Shown: one piece after another, positions 33,162 through 41,170 of the stretch | Position numbering within the stretch: the stretch's first letter is position 1 | Layout of the letters: each line of letters opens with the position of its first letter | Source: Lachnospiraceae bacterium | Lineage (GTDB): Bacteria; Bacillota; Clostridia; Lachnospirales; Lachnospiraceae | DNA length: 64,000 nt | Reading direction: 5' to 3' | Assembly (NCBI GenBank): GCA_910575445.1 | Contig: CAJTFW010000009.1 | Span: 1-64,000, forward strand | Made by a program: the position numbers and the translations under genes | Notes under the pieces: model-generated | The model's database searches: none | What the model was told of the DNA's origin: nothing | The model's input: only the letters and a program-made list of their open reading frames with translations

Positions 33162-34846
33162 AGTTCTCCTATCTCTCTTAGTTCAAAATCAAAGTAGCAA
33201 TCTGGAATAATTTTTGTATTTATATCTTGTAACAGTTTTTCTTGTGAAGTCGTTAATAATACATCCTGATTGATAAATACTGCTTCTATATCTTTATGCT
33301 TATGAAAGCTGCTTTCAAAATCATCCATCTCTTCATCATTCATAATCATAATATATTTCTGATTATCCACTTTCACACCATACTGAAGCTGAATCATTTC
33401 TGTTATGTGTTTTAGAAGGTCATCATAAATTTCTTCACTCTCTTTATCAACAAAATCTGTCTTGTAGTATTTGAGGTTTGCTTTCTGACCATCCGAATAC
33501 TTACTTCCATCTGCTCTTTTTCCGGTAATAACCGTTTTAAGTCTTGGGTATGTCACTTCTTCACAAATACTATTATCATTATTAGTACATAAAATAAATT
33601 TTCTATTTTTACCATCCTCGCTATTCAATTCTAGTACTGCCTGGGCAGTTGTTCCTGAACCAGCGAAAAAATCAAGCACAGTTACTGATTGACCAGCAGG
33701 AATCTTCAATAAATATTTAATTAAATTTAATGGTTTAGGATAATCAAATGCCTTTTTATTAAACATATCCATAACCTCTTGTGTTCCCCTTGCTGAATTT
33801 GCACCATCTAAATCCTTGATTAAATTCTGATAAGGCAAGCTCCTATTAATGGGATTATCATTATTGTCTACTTTATAGTATTGTTTAAAATATACTGACC
33901 ATTTGCCCCTATTCTTTTTAAAAACAATAAAATCATTTTCTATTCCCCATTTTACTTTATTCTGTGACCATCTCCAATTCCAATTTTCTTCCTTAGTAAG
34001 GTTACTTCCAGGATACAATAATTGACCATCTGGCATTTCAATTTGATAATTAAGTGCATCTGAATAATGTTGCCCTGTCATCCTTCGATCTAATTTATTT
34101 AATATATATTTTCCTCTTTTTTCTAAGTGTTCATCTTGTAGTACATATTTTTCATCATCTACTATTGGTTTTGACGATATACAACATTTTTCTTTATTCT
34201 TCGCATAACATAGCACATATTCAGTAACAGTTTTTATACCTAATCCAGTATTTGAGCCTGGCGTTGATTGCCAAATCATATTAGACAAATAATTCATTTC
34301 CCCAAAAATTGAATCACACAGTAATTTCAAAGAGTATACTTCAATCTCATTAATGGATATCATAATCATTCCCATATCATTCATTAAATCTTTAGCTAAT
34401 TTAAGTCTTTTCGAGATAAATGATAACCATTTACTATGTCTATAACCATCATTTTCATCTATAATACTATCATTATAAATAAAATCCTTGCTCCCAGTAT
34501 TATACGGCGGATCTATATAGATAACATCTATCTTCCCCTTATGTGTCTTCTCAAGCAATTTAAGAGAATGTAAATTATCTCCCTCTAAAAGGAAGTTATA
34601 CTGTTCGCTATCTGGATTACCTACAATTTCTTTACTTTCTACTTCTTTAAACACAGGAATATAAGTCTGCATTTTTATATCCACTTCTTCCTCGTGTTCT
34701 TCCCATACAAGACCATATTTTTTTGATGTAAGTGCCTTCTCTATTTGATTGATTGCAATCAGTGATACATCATCACTATGTTGTTCTTTCAACATTTCAA
34801 GGAAATTCAACATTTTTTCTCTTCTTATCTGTGATAAATTCGCCAT
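33155..34846 (-). CDS. mod: Type III DNA adenine methyltransferase Mod subunit
   Basis: A 563-aa beta-class N6-adenine methylase: motif IV DPPYNTGSKDF comes before motif I LDFFAGSGTTAQAVL. The region between (about 230-370) is the target recognition part. The C-terminal ~100 residues probably contact Res. It recognises the site for both methylation and cleavage; the site is not predictable here. AT-rich, in the XRE-mod-res operon. Confidence 0.92.
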   Translation of the reverse strand: MANLSQIRREKMLNFLEMLKEQHSDDVSLIAINQIEKALTSKKYGLVWEEHEEEVDIKMQTYIPVFKEVESKEIVGNPDSEQYNFLLEGDNLHSLKLLEKTHKGKIDVIYIDPPYNTGSKDFIYNDSIIDENDGYRHSKWLSFISKRLKLAKDLMNDMGMIMISINEIEVYSLKLLCDSIFGEMNYLSNMIWQSTPGSNTGLGIKTVTEYVLCYAKNKEKCCISSKPIVDDEKYVLQDEHLEKRGKYILNKLDRRMTGQHYSDALNYQIEMPDGQLLYPGSNLTKEENWNWRWSQNKVKWGIENDFIVFKKNRGKWSVYFKQYYKVDNNDNPINRSLPYQNLIKDLDGANSARGTQEVMDMFNKKAFDYPKPLNLIKYLLKIPAGQSVTVLDFFAGSGTTAQAVLELNSEDGKNRKFILCTNNDNSICEEVTYPRLKTVITGKRADGSKYSDGQKANLKYYKTDFVDKESEEIYDDLLKHITEMIQLQYGVKVDNQKYIMIMNDEEMDDFESSFHKHKDIEAVFINQDVLLTTSQEKLLQDINTKIIPDCYFDFELREIGELW

Positions 34847-34860
34847 AGTTTTCTCCTAAG

Positions 34861-35082
34861 TTATACTCTCTTCTTTCCCTTCTCTGGAATATATTCCATA
34901 ATGTCCCCATAATCTGTTCCTAATGTTCTGCATATTTTATCCAGAATTGGCATGGCAACATATTTATTTTTACTAAGTTTTGTCATAGTATTAGGAGCTA
35001 TTTCAGCTTTTTTTCTAAGCTCTGCTCTACTCATCTCTTTTTCTGCCAATATTATCCACAATCTCTTATATGATACTGCCAT
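34861..35082 (-). CDS. XRE/Cro-type regulator of the type III R-M operon
   Basis: A 73-aa helix-turn-helix protein (MSRAELRKKAEIAPNTMTKL with the recognition helix, ending DIMEYIPEKGKKRV), the YozG/Cro-like size. The ATG at 35082 follows GGAGG by seven bases. It is the first gene, 14 bases before mod, so it may work as a controller protein timing expression of the R-M genes. Confidence 0.8.
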   Translation of the reverse strand: MAVSYKRLWIILAEKEMSRAELRKKAEIAPNTMTKLSKNKYVAMPILDKICRTLGTDYGDIMEYIPEKGKKRV

Positions 35083-35287
35083 AATTGTTCCTCCAGATAC
35101 ATATAAACCCAATGAATCAAATTTATATGTTATTATACTATGTAATTCTTAATTTCTCAATAATAATTCGTATGATTATACGATATTTATATCATACCAT
35201 TAGGTAAGTGCCATTAAAACAGAGCCAGTTGTTCCAAACATAAGCGGAATAGCAAAAGGCAAAAAACAGTTATAATTGTTCTTTCCG

Positions 35288-35322
35288 ACAAAAAAGAGCT
35301 TTATCCTTTTATTGGATAAAGC
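35288..35322 (-). terminator. Terminator of the RyR-domain gene
   Basis: GCTTTATCC / GGATAAAGC with a 7-base loop, followed on the minus strand by TCTTTTTTTG. It lies about 190 bases beyond the stop of the 35513-36877 gene. Confidence 0.7.
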
Positions 35323-35337
35323 CCTGTAAGTCTGATT

Positions 35338-35509
35338 TTATTATTTTACGAATGGTATTTTAGAAATTATCTTTCGGCTTATATTTGCCTTTACATTAAC
35401 AAGCATCTCTTTTATTGGTCAATGGGAAATATGGTGGGCAACTGCTTTCATATGGCTTTGTACTGCACTTTTTTCATTATGGCGTTACAAAGTGATGCTG
35501 CAACGTTAA
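35338..35509 (+). pseudogene. Remnant C-terminus of a membrane protein
   Basis: A plus-strand frame without a start codon ends IFRLIFAFTLTSISFIGQWE, then WWATAFIWLCTALFSLWRYK and a stop, two good membrane segments. It has no ribosome site and no upstream part, so it looks like the 3' end left after a deletion at the edge of the R-M island. The family is not recognisable. The rest of 35113-35512 holds the XRE upstream region and the terminator above. Confidence 0.4.
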
Positions 35510-35512
35510 AGT

Positions 35513-36877
35513 CTACTGCCGCATAGCCCATTGTACTACTTCTCTGTCTTTCTCCCGTTCTTCCTCGCTCAGTGCACTGTACGCCACCATATCTCTGTGG
35601 ATTCTTCTGCGCTCATCTTTTCTCTCTTTGCCTTCTGGGTTTCCTTGTCTCCAGTAATTCAAGCTATAGAACCGGCACCACCTAATATGCTCCAATTCAG
35701 CCAGCTCCTCCTCTGGCATCGAGGAAGAAAGCTCTCTTAGCACCTGTTGAAAATCCGCTGATGATATATTGGAACTTTTCAAAAAACCGGAAAGTCTGTT
35801 CCAGTCCCTTTCTGTATGGTACTTCGCCGCATACTGCTCATTCAATGCTATAGCCGTCTGTACCAACTTCTGCCTGCGGATGTTCTCATTGGTGAAAATC
35901 TCCTCATTCTCGCCAAAAGCTTCAGGCATCCCATAGGCTATATAATCCCCTGCGTCACCGCTCACCGGTGAATAATAGTACAGCTTTTTGCCTCCCGCCT
36001 TCACAGCAATAGTCTGGAATATCTCTGCGGACACCAGGTCTGCCACAATGACAAAATCCGCTTTTTTTAGCACTTCCCATGGCATCCTGTCTGTCTCACC
36101 TTCTCTAAATCCCATATAATGCTGGATTTCATCCCCATTCATCAGCAGCAGATTTGAATGTTTTATTCGAAAATGCTGCTCCTTTGAAATAATATGATAA
36201 ACTATATGCTGCTCTTTTGAGAACAGATTTAGCTGCAGTCCAACACTTAACATATTCTGGGCTAAGAGACTGTCTCCATAGATAACAATGTTGATATCCT
36301 TTTTGTCCTGTTTCCAGAGCTGTATCTTTTTCCAGAAATTTCTGGCGATAGAACTGTTGATGTCAAAAAGTGTCACACCCTCCACTTCCCTTATAAGCCC
36401 CATCTCCAGTTCTCTAAGACCAATATAGACCGCCTTTCTTGTCAACTGTGCCTTATGCTCCTCATAAAAACCCAGACTCTTCTGGTCACAGGAAAATAAA
36501 ATAATATGCGATTTCACACAGGCAACCAAACGTTCTCCTGGATATATTACTCTGGTGCCTTGGTCAAATCGAACTTTTATGTCCTCATCTGTATATACTG
36601 CCACACTATCCCTAGCCAATCCTGCTATTCTCCAGGCAATTCTGTCCCACACACTTTTTAGGGCACATAAGATTGCTGTGGCTGTTACAAGCGGTGCTGT
36701 CCATCTCGCGAACTCAATACAGCCATTGTACGCGTCCGAAACAGGATTCGTAAAATAAAGCCCAAAGCTGGCATACAGAGCATCACTCACCCACTCCCCA
36801 GATAACAGATAGCCCACTGCACCAACAATAAGCGGCACCAAACATATAACAGGAACCAGTCTTTTGTAAAATTTCAT
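35513..36877 (-). CDS. Membrane protein with Rossmann-like region and C-terminal RyR-like domain
   Basis: A 454-aa protein. Two membrane segments (about 9-28 and 55-73) are followed by a cytoplasmic region with TrkA-like strands (VAVYTDEDIKVRF, then INIVIYGDSLLAQNML and ADFVIVADLVSAEIF). The C-terminus (about 390-445) reads LAELEHIRWCRFYSLNYW and later HRDMVAYSALSEEEREKDRE, the pattern of prokaryotic RyR domains (HxxW start, H.DLVPY..L.E..K.D end). RyR domains in bacteria are known from nucleotide-signal conflict systems. Ligand and role here are not known. Confidence 0.65.
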   Translation of the reverse strand: MKFYKRLVPVICLVPLIVGAVGYLLSGEWVSDALYASFGLYFTNPVSDAYNGCIEFARWTAPLVTATAILCALKSVWDRIAWRIAGLARDSVAVYTDEDIKVRFDQGTRVIYPGERLVACVKSHIILFSCDQKSLGFYEEHKAQLTRKAVYIGLRELEMGLIREVEGVTLFDINSSIARNFWKKIQLWKQDKKDINIVIYGDSLLAQNMLSVGLQLNLFSKEQHIVYHIISKEQHFRIKHSNLLLMNGDEIQHYMGFREGETDRMPWEVLKKADFVIVADLVSAEIFQTIAVKAGGKKLYYYSPVSGDAGDYIAYGMPEAFGENEEIFTNENIRRQKLVQTAIALNEQYAAKYHTERDWNRLSGFLKSSNISSADFQQVLRELSSSMPEEELAELEHIRWCRFYSLNYWRQGNPEGKERKDERRRIHRDMVAYSALSEEEREKDREVVQWAMRQ

Positions 36878-36960
36878 TATGCATCATGTCCTTTCAATAA
36901 ATATACGACTCGTTTATCATGTATTCTAAATCATATATTCGAACTCTTCTATCCGTTTCT

Positions 36961-36989
36961 ATCATACACTGCTATAAGAAAATCATCAA
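36961..36989 (-). promoter_or_regulatory. Promoter of the RyR-domain gene
   Basis: On the minus strand, -35 TTGATG (36984-36989), a 17-base spacer and -10 TATGAT (36961-36966), about 85 bases before the ATG. Confidence 0.55.
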
Positions 36990-37002
36990 TCTTTTTAATT
37001 AT

Positions 37003-37024
37003 CCGAAAAAAATCTTACACTATC
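37003..37024. repeat. Possible solo end of the MITE-like repeat
   Basis: CCGAAA-N6-TATC-like stretch ending TTACACTATC; 18 of 22 positions agree with the right end of copies A and B. It touches the stop codon of the FHA gene. It could be chance or the scar of an excised copy. Confidence 0.35.
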
Positions 37025-38082
37025 TATAACTGAACCTCATATTCTACACTGGCAAATACAATATGTACTCCATCCTTTAATGGGCATGGCTCATAAGGAT
37101 TTAGCTGTGTCTGGTTAAGCCAAGTTCCATTTGTAGAATTCAAATCTTCCAAATAGTAGACAGAATTATAAAAAGACAGCCTTGCATGAATCCGACTGAT
37201 AGTAGAAGCCGGGATGCATCCATCTACACTATCCTTTTTCTTGCCAATAAGAAACGTCTCCTCTTTTATCTGAAAATCAGGATAGTCTGTATGAAGACTG
37301 CGCAGATACAATCCTTCTCTTTTCTCTTTTTGCAGACAGGCGGTCTCATGAATCTCTTCTTGTGTCTTTAAGAAAAGTGCCGAGCTTCTATCTATCTGTT
37401 CTGCTTCTGCCACATAATCCTGTAATTTTTCTTTGGAGGATTTTTTCTTAAAGAAATCAATCCAGCTTCCAGTCTTTTCCAAAGTCTCCTGCTGTACAGA
37501 GATTGCTGGCATAGGTTGTGATTCTTTTTTAGGAGGTGTTATCTTAGGTTCTGCATGTTTATATAATATCTCCAAAAGGCTAAAATTAGGCTCTAGTGCA
37601 TTTTGGTATAGCTCATACCCAAAGGCAATCCCTTCTGCATCTTCTTTATCTAACTTTCCAAGCAGATATTCTGCTAAGTCTAAGAAGGACTCTCGAATCT
37701 CTTTTCCATAGCTTGGATAATAACATAGATGTAGTTTTTCGGTCTTGGTATGCAGATAGACAGACTCTGGACTTAAGATAAGATGGTCAGGATTTAGCAA
37801 ATATTCCTTTGCAGATTCTAGTGCTCTAAGAAGCTCTTTTAATAATGCTTTTAACTGCTTACAGGTCAGCTTCCTGCGCTCATATAGAAGTTCCATACTC
37901 TGACGCCCTGTAATCTCATAATAATACTCTCTTTTTCCCTCGTGGTCCTGATGGACACAGGGAAGCAATCCATAGATACGGTTCTCTGTAATCATCCGTA
38001 TCTCATAGTGTTCTTTTTCTGGTATCTGCGTCGTCAATATCATATAGTTGCTGTTTAAATCCCTCTTATATCGTATTTCCAT
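37024..38082 (-). CDS. FHA-domain protein of the Tad pilus locus (DUF6382-like N-terminus)
   Basis: About 352 aa. The N-terminal ~200 residues match the DUF6382-type kinase-like domain often found before FHA (LKALLKELLRALESAKEYLL, LILSPESVYLHTKTEKLHLC). A linker and a C-terminal FHA domain follow (FLIGKKKDSVDGCIPASTIS with Ser, RIHARL and LEDLNSTNGTWLNQ), which binds phosphothreonine peptides. The ATG at 38082 with GGAGGAG is preferred to 38166. It overlaps the TadE-like gene slightly and is the last gene of the pilus operon. Confidence 0.82.
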   Translation of the reverse strand: MEIRYKRDLNSNYMILTTQIPEKEHYEIRMITENRIYGLLPCVHQDHEGKREYYYEITGRQSMELLYERRKLTCKQLKALLKELLRALESAKEYLLNPDHLILSPESVYLHTKTEKLHLCYYPSYGKEIRESFLDLAEYLLGKLDKEDAEGIAFGYELYQNALEPNFSLLEILYKHAEPKITPPKKESQPMPAISVQQETLEKTGSWIDFFKKKSSKEKLQDYVAEAEQIDRSSALFLKTQEEIHETACLQKEKREGLYLRSLHTDYPDFQIKEETFLIGKKKDSVDGCIPASTISRIHARLSFYNSVYYLEDLNSTNGTWLNQTQLNPYEPCPLKDGVHIVFASVEYEVQL

Positions 38083-38482
38083 CTTTCTCCTCCATCCATC
38101 TACATCTGCGGATTGTCTTACAGGGCTGTATCCGATAGACTTCCCTTCTAAGCTGTATCCCGTCAACTGGCAAAAAATCCCCTCTGCCAGATATATCTAT
38201 CTTTAGCCTGACCGGATTTAATTCCACAGTGATTTCCTCTTCTTGTATCCATAGAAAACAGGCCGATAACTTTGCCTTAAGGTCCTTTTCTATCTTTTCT
38301 TTCTTCTGGTTATCTAGGCTCCCATCCGGGTAGAGTCCTTTAATACCCGCTTCTAATGCCACTTGTGTAGCAACTGCATAGTCATGTGCATAAAATGTAA
38401 AAAACACCAGATAGACCAACAGAATACAGATAATGGGAATTAGAATTGTGGCTTCTAGTACATATCTTCCTTTTATCTTCAT
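38066..38482 (-). CDS. TadE-like pseudopilin/assembly protein
   Basis: A 138-aa protein with MKIKGRYVLEATILIPIICI: a class-III-like short leader, then a conserved Glu five residues from the hydrophobic segment, as in TadE/TadF. One membrane segment (about 10-32) and an exported domain with DISGRGDFLP. I start at 38482, with GAGGAG; the longer open frame to 38860 is antisense-free but lies in another frame of the prepilin peptidase gene. It overlaps tadV by four bases. Confidence 0.75.
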   Translation of the reverse strand: MKIKGRYVLEATILIPIICILLVYLVFFTFYAHDYAVATQVALEAGIKGLYPDGSLDNQKKEKIEKDLKAKLSACFLWIQEEEITVELNPVRLKIDISGRGDFLPVDGIQLRREVYRIQPCKTIRRCRWMEEKDGNTI

Positions 38483-38862
38483 ATCCACTCCTCTATCATA
38501 TAAGCCAAGGTCAAAAACGGAACGAATGGCAGCTCTCTCTTTTGTACACAGATGCCATACAAGCTTACCATACAGATTCCCAGAAAAAATATCTTCATCA
38601 GTGCAGTATATGGTAACCACATACCAAGTGCCAATATTAAATATCCATCCCCATAGCCAATCTTCTCCTTTGTGCCATATCCAAGCGCCAAAAGAAATAT
38701 CCCTAATCCTAACTGTGGCCTGTGTCCGCCATATAGCACATAGACAAGCCCGCCAAGACCAAGCTCCAATATAAACAACATAGACAACTGCTGTTCTTTT
38801 ATATCCTCTACAGACAATACAAGCAAATGTACCAAGACCCACCAAAAGTTCACTTCCCACAT
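38479..38862 (-). CDS. tadV: Prepilin peptidase, TadV/CpaA type
   Basis: About 127 aa, four or five membrane segments. An aspartate in VLSVEDIKEQQ and the GxGD-type site KIGYGDGYLILAL are the two catalytic Asp of A24 peptidases. It should cleave the leader of the Flp and TadE-like pilins. The ATG at 38862 lies inside the end of the upstream gene; a GTG at 38871 is possible. Confidence 0.82.
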   Translation of the reverse strand: MWEVNFWWVLVHLLVLSVEDIKEQQLSMLFILELGLGGLVYVLYGGHRPQLGLGIFLLALGYGTKEKIGYGDGYLILALGMWLPYTALMKIFFLGICMVSLYGICVQKRELPFVPFLTLAYMIEEWI

Positions 38863-39575
38863 CGAGAACACATCCTGCGTCCGCCAGCCTCCGAATAAGG
38901 TACTGCCATAATGGTACGCTTCAGCCCTCTGCAGCCTGCCACACTATGATAACTGTTTCCATAATCTGTGATATAGACTGTACCTTCTGACCAGCCCTTT
39001 TTGACACAATATTCACAAGCAGTATATTTCCCGCCAGAGAGGTTTCTTACTTCATCTATCTCCTTATCCCCAATACTACGAACACTAAGCTTTAAATGGG
39101 AACAATCCATACTTTTATGATAGACTTCTCCTTCTGGTGTCAGATAGACAATCTCTTCCTTTGCGCCGTTGGCAAAATTCTCCTTTGTATAACCAACCCA
39201 TGCTCTGACAACCGCCTTTCGTATCACCATCTTTCCTTTAAAAAACAGATGAGAAAAAGGTGGCTCTACCATACTCATATCATAGAGCGAGACATAAGGA
39301 TTGCTGACATCCTTTGTAACAATCGCCAATGCCTGCGCCCGTTCCATCAGCTTTCTGCTCTCTCTTGCCTGTATGGAAGTAAAGGCAAAGAGATAGAAAA
39401 GAGCAGTTATTACACAGAGTAGAAGTGGTAGTGTCAGTGCAGCTTCTATAGTTACACTTCCTTTTCTAGAGACACAAAGGGAAGCCCTTCTGCCATCTCT
39501 TACTTCTTTTGATGAACGTCTGTACCGGAGTATCTGGAGTTGTATCTTATGCTTTTTTTGGCCGCAGAAGGACAT
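38850..39575 (-). CDS. TadE-like protein with duplicated C-terminal Cys motif
   Basis: A 241-aa protein. KGSVTIEAALTLPLLLCVIT (about 38-57) is a TadE-like leader/membrane segment. The exported part ends with two copies of a module: EIVYLTPEGEVYHKSMDCSH ... YTACEYC and GTVYITDYGNSYHSVAGCRG ... RMCSRCGK. Each has one Cys after YH and a final CxxC, which could bind zinc or form disulfides. AAGGAGG precedes the ATG. Role: a minor pilin or assembly factor, inferred from the operon. Confidence 0.72.
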   Translation of the reverse strand: MSFCGQKKHKIQLQILRYRRSSKEVRDGRRASLCVSRKGSVTIEAALTLPLLLCVITALFYLFAFTSIQARESRKLMERAQALAIVTKDVSNPYVSLYDMSMVEPPFSHLFFKGKMVIRKAVVRAWVGYTKENFANGAKEEIVYLTPEGEVYHKSMDCSHLKLSVRSIGDKEIDEVRNLSGGKYTACEYCVKKGWSEGTVYITDYGNSYHSVAGCRGLKRTIMAVPYSEAGGRRMCSRCGK

Positions 39576-39598
39576 CCCTTTGTGCCTCCTTTCTTTTC

Positions 39599-41032
39599 TT
39601 ACTCATATTGATAAATTCTCTCAAGATAAAGTTCTTGCATCCATACTTGTGTGGTAAGCTGCTCAATGCAATGGTCCATATGAATCTGTTCGCAGCCTTC
39701 GAGTCTTCTGATTTCCCCTTCTATAATGTCTATCGCTCTCATCGATAGGGTCTCTGCTGACTGAAAGGATAAAAACATCCGAAGGTACATCTCATATGTT
39801 ATCCCTTCTTGCTTTTTCTTCTGGGCATCATAGGTATCTAGCTTTTTCATCAGCTTTAGCAGGCCAGACAATGGCACTTGCCAGTCTTCTTTGGTCTTTA
39901 TTACCGCAAGTTCATCACCATTTAGAAGCTGCCGGACTTCTACAACACTTTCTCCATAGGCCCACCCAAGTAAAATCAGATGCTTTAAACTCTCTAAAAG
40001 CGCAGTGCTTCCTGTAAGTCCTCCTAAGACCTTAGCCAGCTTTTCAGCCGTCTCATACATCTCAGGGTGTGTCAATAAATACAGATAATTTATCCCTTCT
40101 CTTACCAGCAGAAGCTTTTGCAGCACCTGGTCCAGATTTTTCTTATCAGAATCTTCTCCTGCAATCACATATTCCAGCTGATAGTCCAGATATCCATCTG
40201 CTCTTGGTTCTTCTAATCGCTCTTGTGCCTGTGTTAGATGCTCACACAGATAGCTGATAAACCACTGTTTTTGTAATAAATTATCTTCGTTTCCATCTGC
40301 CACTCCAAATCCAACAGAAAGTTCCCTTTTAGAAGGTACCCTCTCCAAGTTTATTGCTTTCTCTGAAAGCGCATCAGTCTTAGAGACCGCATGGGAGAGG
40401 GTAAAGCCTTTCCAGAGGCCATCAAAACCCTCTGCTTCTTCTGAGAGTTCCTCTTCTTCGTCTGCATAATCTACCACCTTTCCTTCATAGGCAGCACAGT
40501 CTTTCTCAAATCTTGCACTTTGTTCTTCTATATTCTCTTGCATCATATCCTGTAAAACCCAATCCTCTGCCAGAGAAAATCCTACCTTGTCTTTCATCAC
40601 CTGTATTGCCTGATGATAAAATACGGCGCCTTTTCCATCGGTTGCCCGCACAAATGTATCTGCATTGACACCCGAAAGTTCTAATCCATAAAGTCCATTT
40701 CCAGAGTTTCCTGTTATATTCTGGTCTATAAAATGCCACAGATGGCTACAGATTTCTTCGGTCTTCTCTGTGCCGCTTCCAAAAGAAGTATCCAGGTAAA
40801 ACAGGTTATACTGTGCAAACAGATGTGGTTCATATTCTGAAAAGAGGGAAAAAAGTCCTGCTTCCACAGCCTGTTCTGCCTGAAACCTCTGAAGCTTATC
40901 TTTGACAGATTGTAAGCAAACCAGATATAGTCCTGTAAATACCAAAAAGACAAGTGCCAGATAGACGGTAATCTGTCCAGACCTTTTTTTACACACTGCT
41001 GCTTTGGGAAACAATCTTCTCAAAAATATCAT
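39599..41032 (-). CDS. DUF5702-like TadG-type pilus-locus protein
   Basis: A 477-aa protein with a basic N-terminus and one membrane segment (SGQITVYLALVFLVFTGLYL, about 18-38), like TadG/TadE secretory leaders. A large exported helical domain follows (FSEYEPHLFAQYNLFYLDTS, with acidic stretches around 200). This matches the DUF5702 proteins found in Gram-positive tad loci. The ATG at 41032 lies 44 bases inside flp; a later GTG at 40996 is possible. Confidence 0.72.
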   Translation of the reverse strand: MIFLRRLFPKAAVCKKRSGQITVYLALVFLVFTGLYLVCLQSVKDKLQRFQAEQAVEAGLFSLFSEYEPHLFAQYNLFYLDTSFGSGTEKTEEICSHLWHFIDQNITGNSGNGLYGLELSGVNADTFVRATDGKGAVFYHQAIQVMKDKVGFSLAEDWVLQDMMQENIEEQSARFEKDCAAYEGKVVDYADEEEELSEEAEGFDGLWKGFTLSHAVSKTDALSEKAINLERVPSKRELSVGFGVADGNEDNLLQKQWFISYLCEHLTQAQERLEEPRADGYLDYQLEYVIAGEDSDKKNLDQVLQKLLLVREGINYLYLLTHPEMYETAEKLAKVLGGLTGSTALLESLKHLILLGWAYGESVVEVRQLLNGDELAVIKTKEDWQVPLSGLLKLMKKLDTYDAQKKKQEGITYEMYLRMFLSFQSAETLSMRAIDIIEGEIRRLEGCEQIHMDHCIEQLTTQVWMQELYLERIYQYE

Positions 41033-41159
41033 TGACCACTTCTGTAATCTGTGTCTTAAAAATAATCACAAGACCAATCAGCACTACAATAATTAAGATA
41101 ACTTCTACTACACCCATTCCACTTTGGTCTTCCCAAAAATTCTTAAAAAATGCTTTCAT
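40989..41159 (-). CDS. flp: Flp-type pilin
   Basis: A 56-aa pilin: MKAFFKNFWEDQSGMGVVEV followed by the hydrophobic ILIIVVLIGLVIIFKTQI stretch and a short polar tail. The leader ends at Gly with the conserved Glu at mature position 5, the processing site of type IVb Flp pilins. AAGGAGAAAAG precedes the ATG. It overlaps the downstream DUF5702 gene by 44 bases and follows tadC by 11. It is the likely main subunit of the pilus. Confidence 0.82.
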   Translation of the reverse strand: MKAFFKNFWEDQSGMGVVEVILIIVVLIGLVIIFKTQITEVVNDIFEKIVSQSSSV

Positions 41160-41170
41160 ATCTTTTCTCC

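Noticed and set aside
38483-38860. Long N-terminal extension of the TadE-like gene (open frame to 38860)
   Set aside because: The extension lies in another frame of the prepilin peptidase gene; a ribosome site and a typical leader support the start at 38482.
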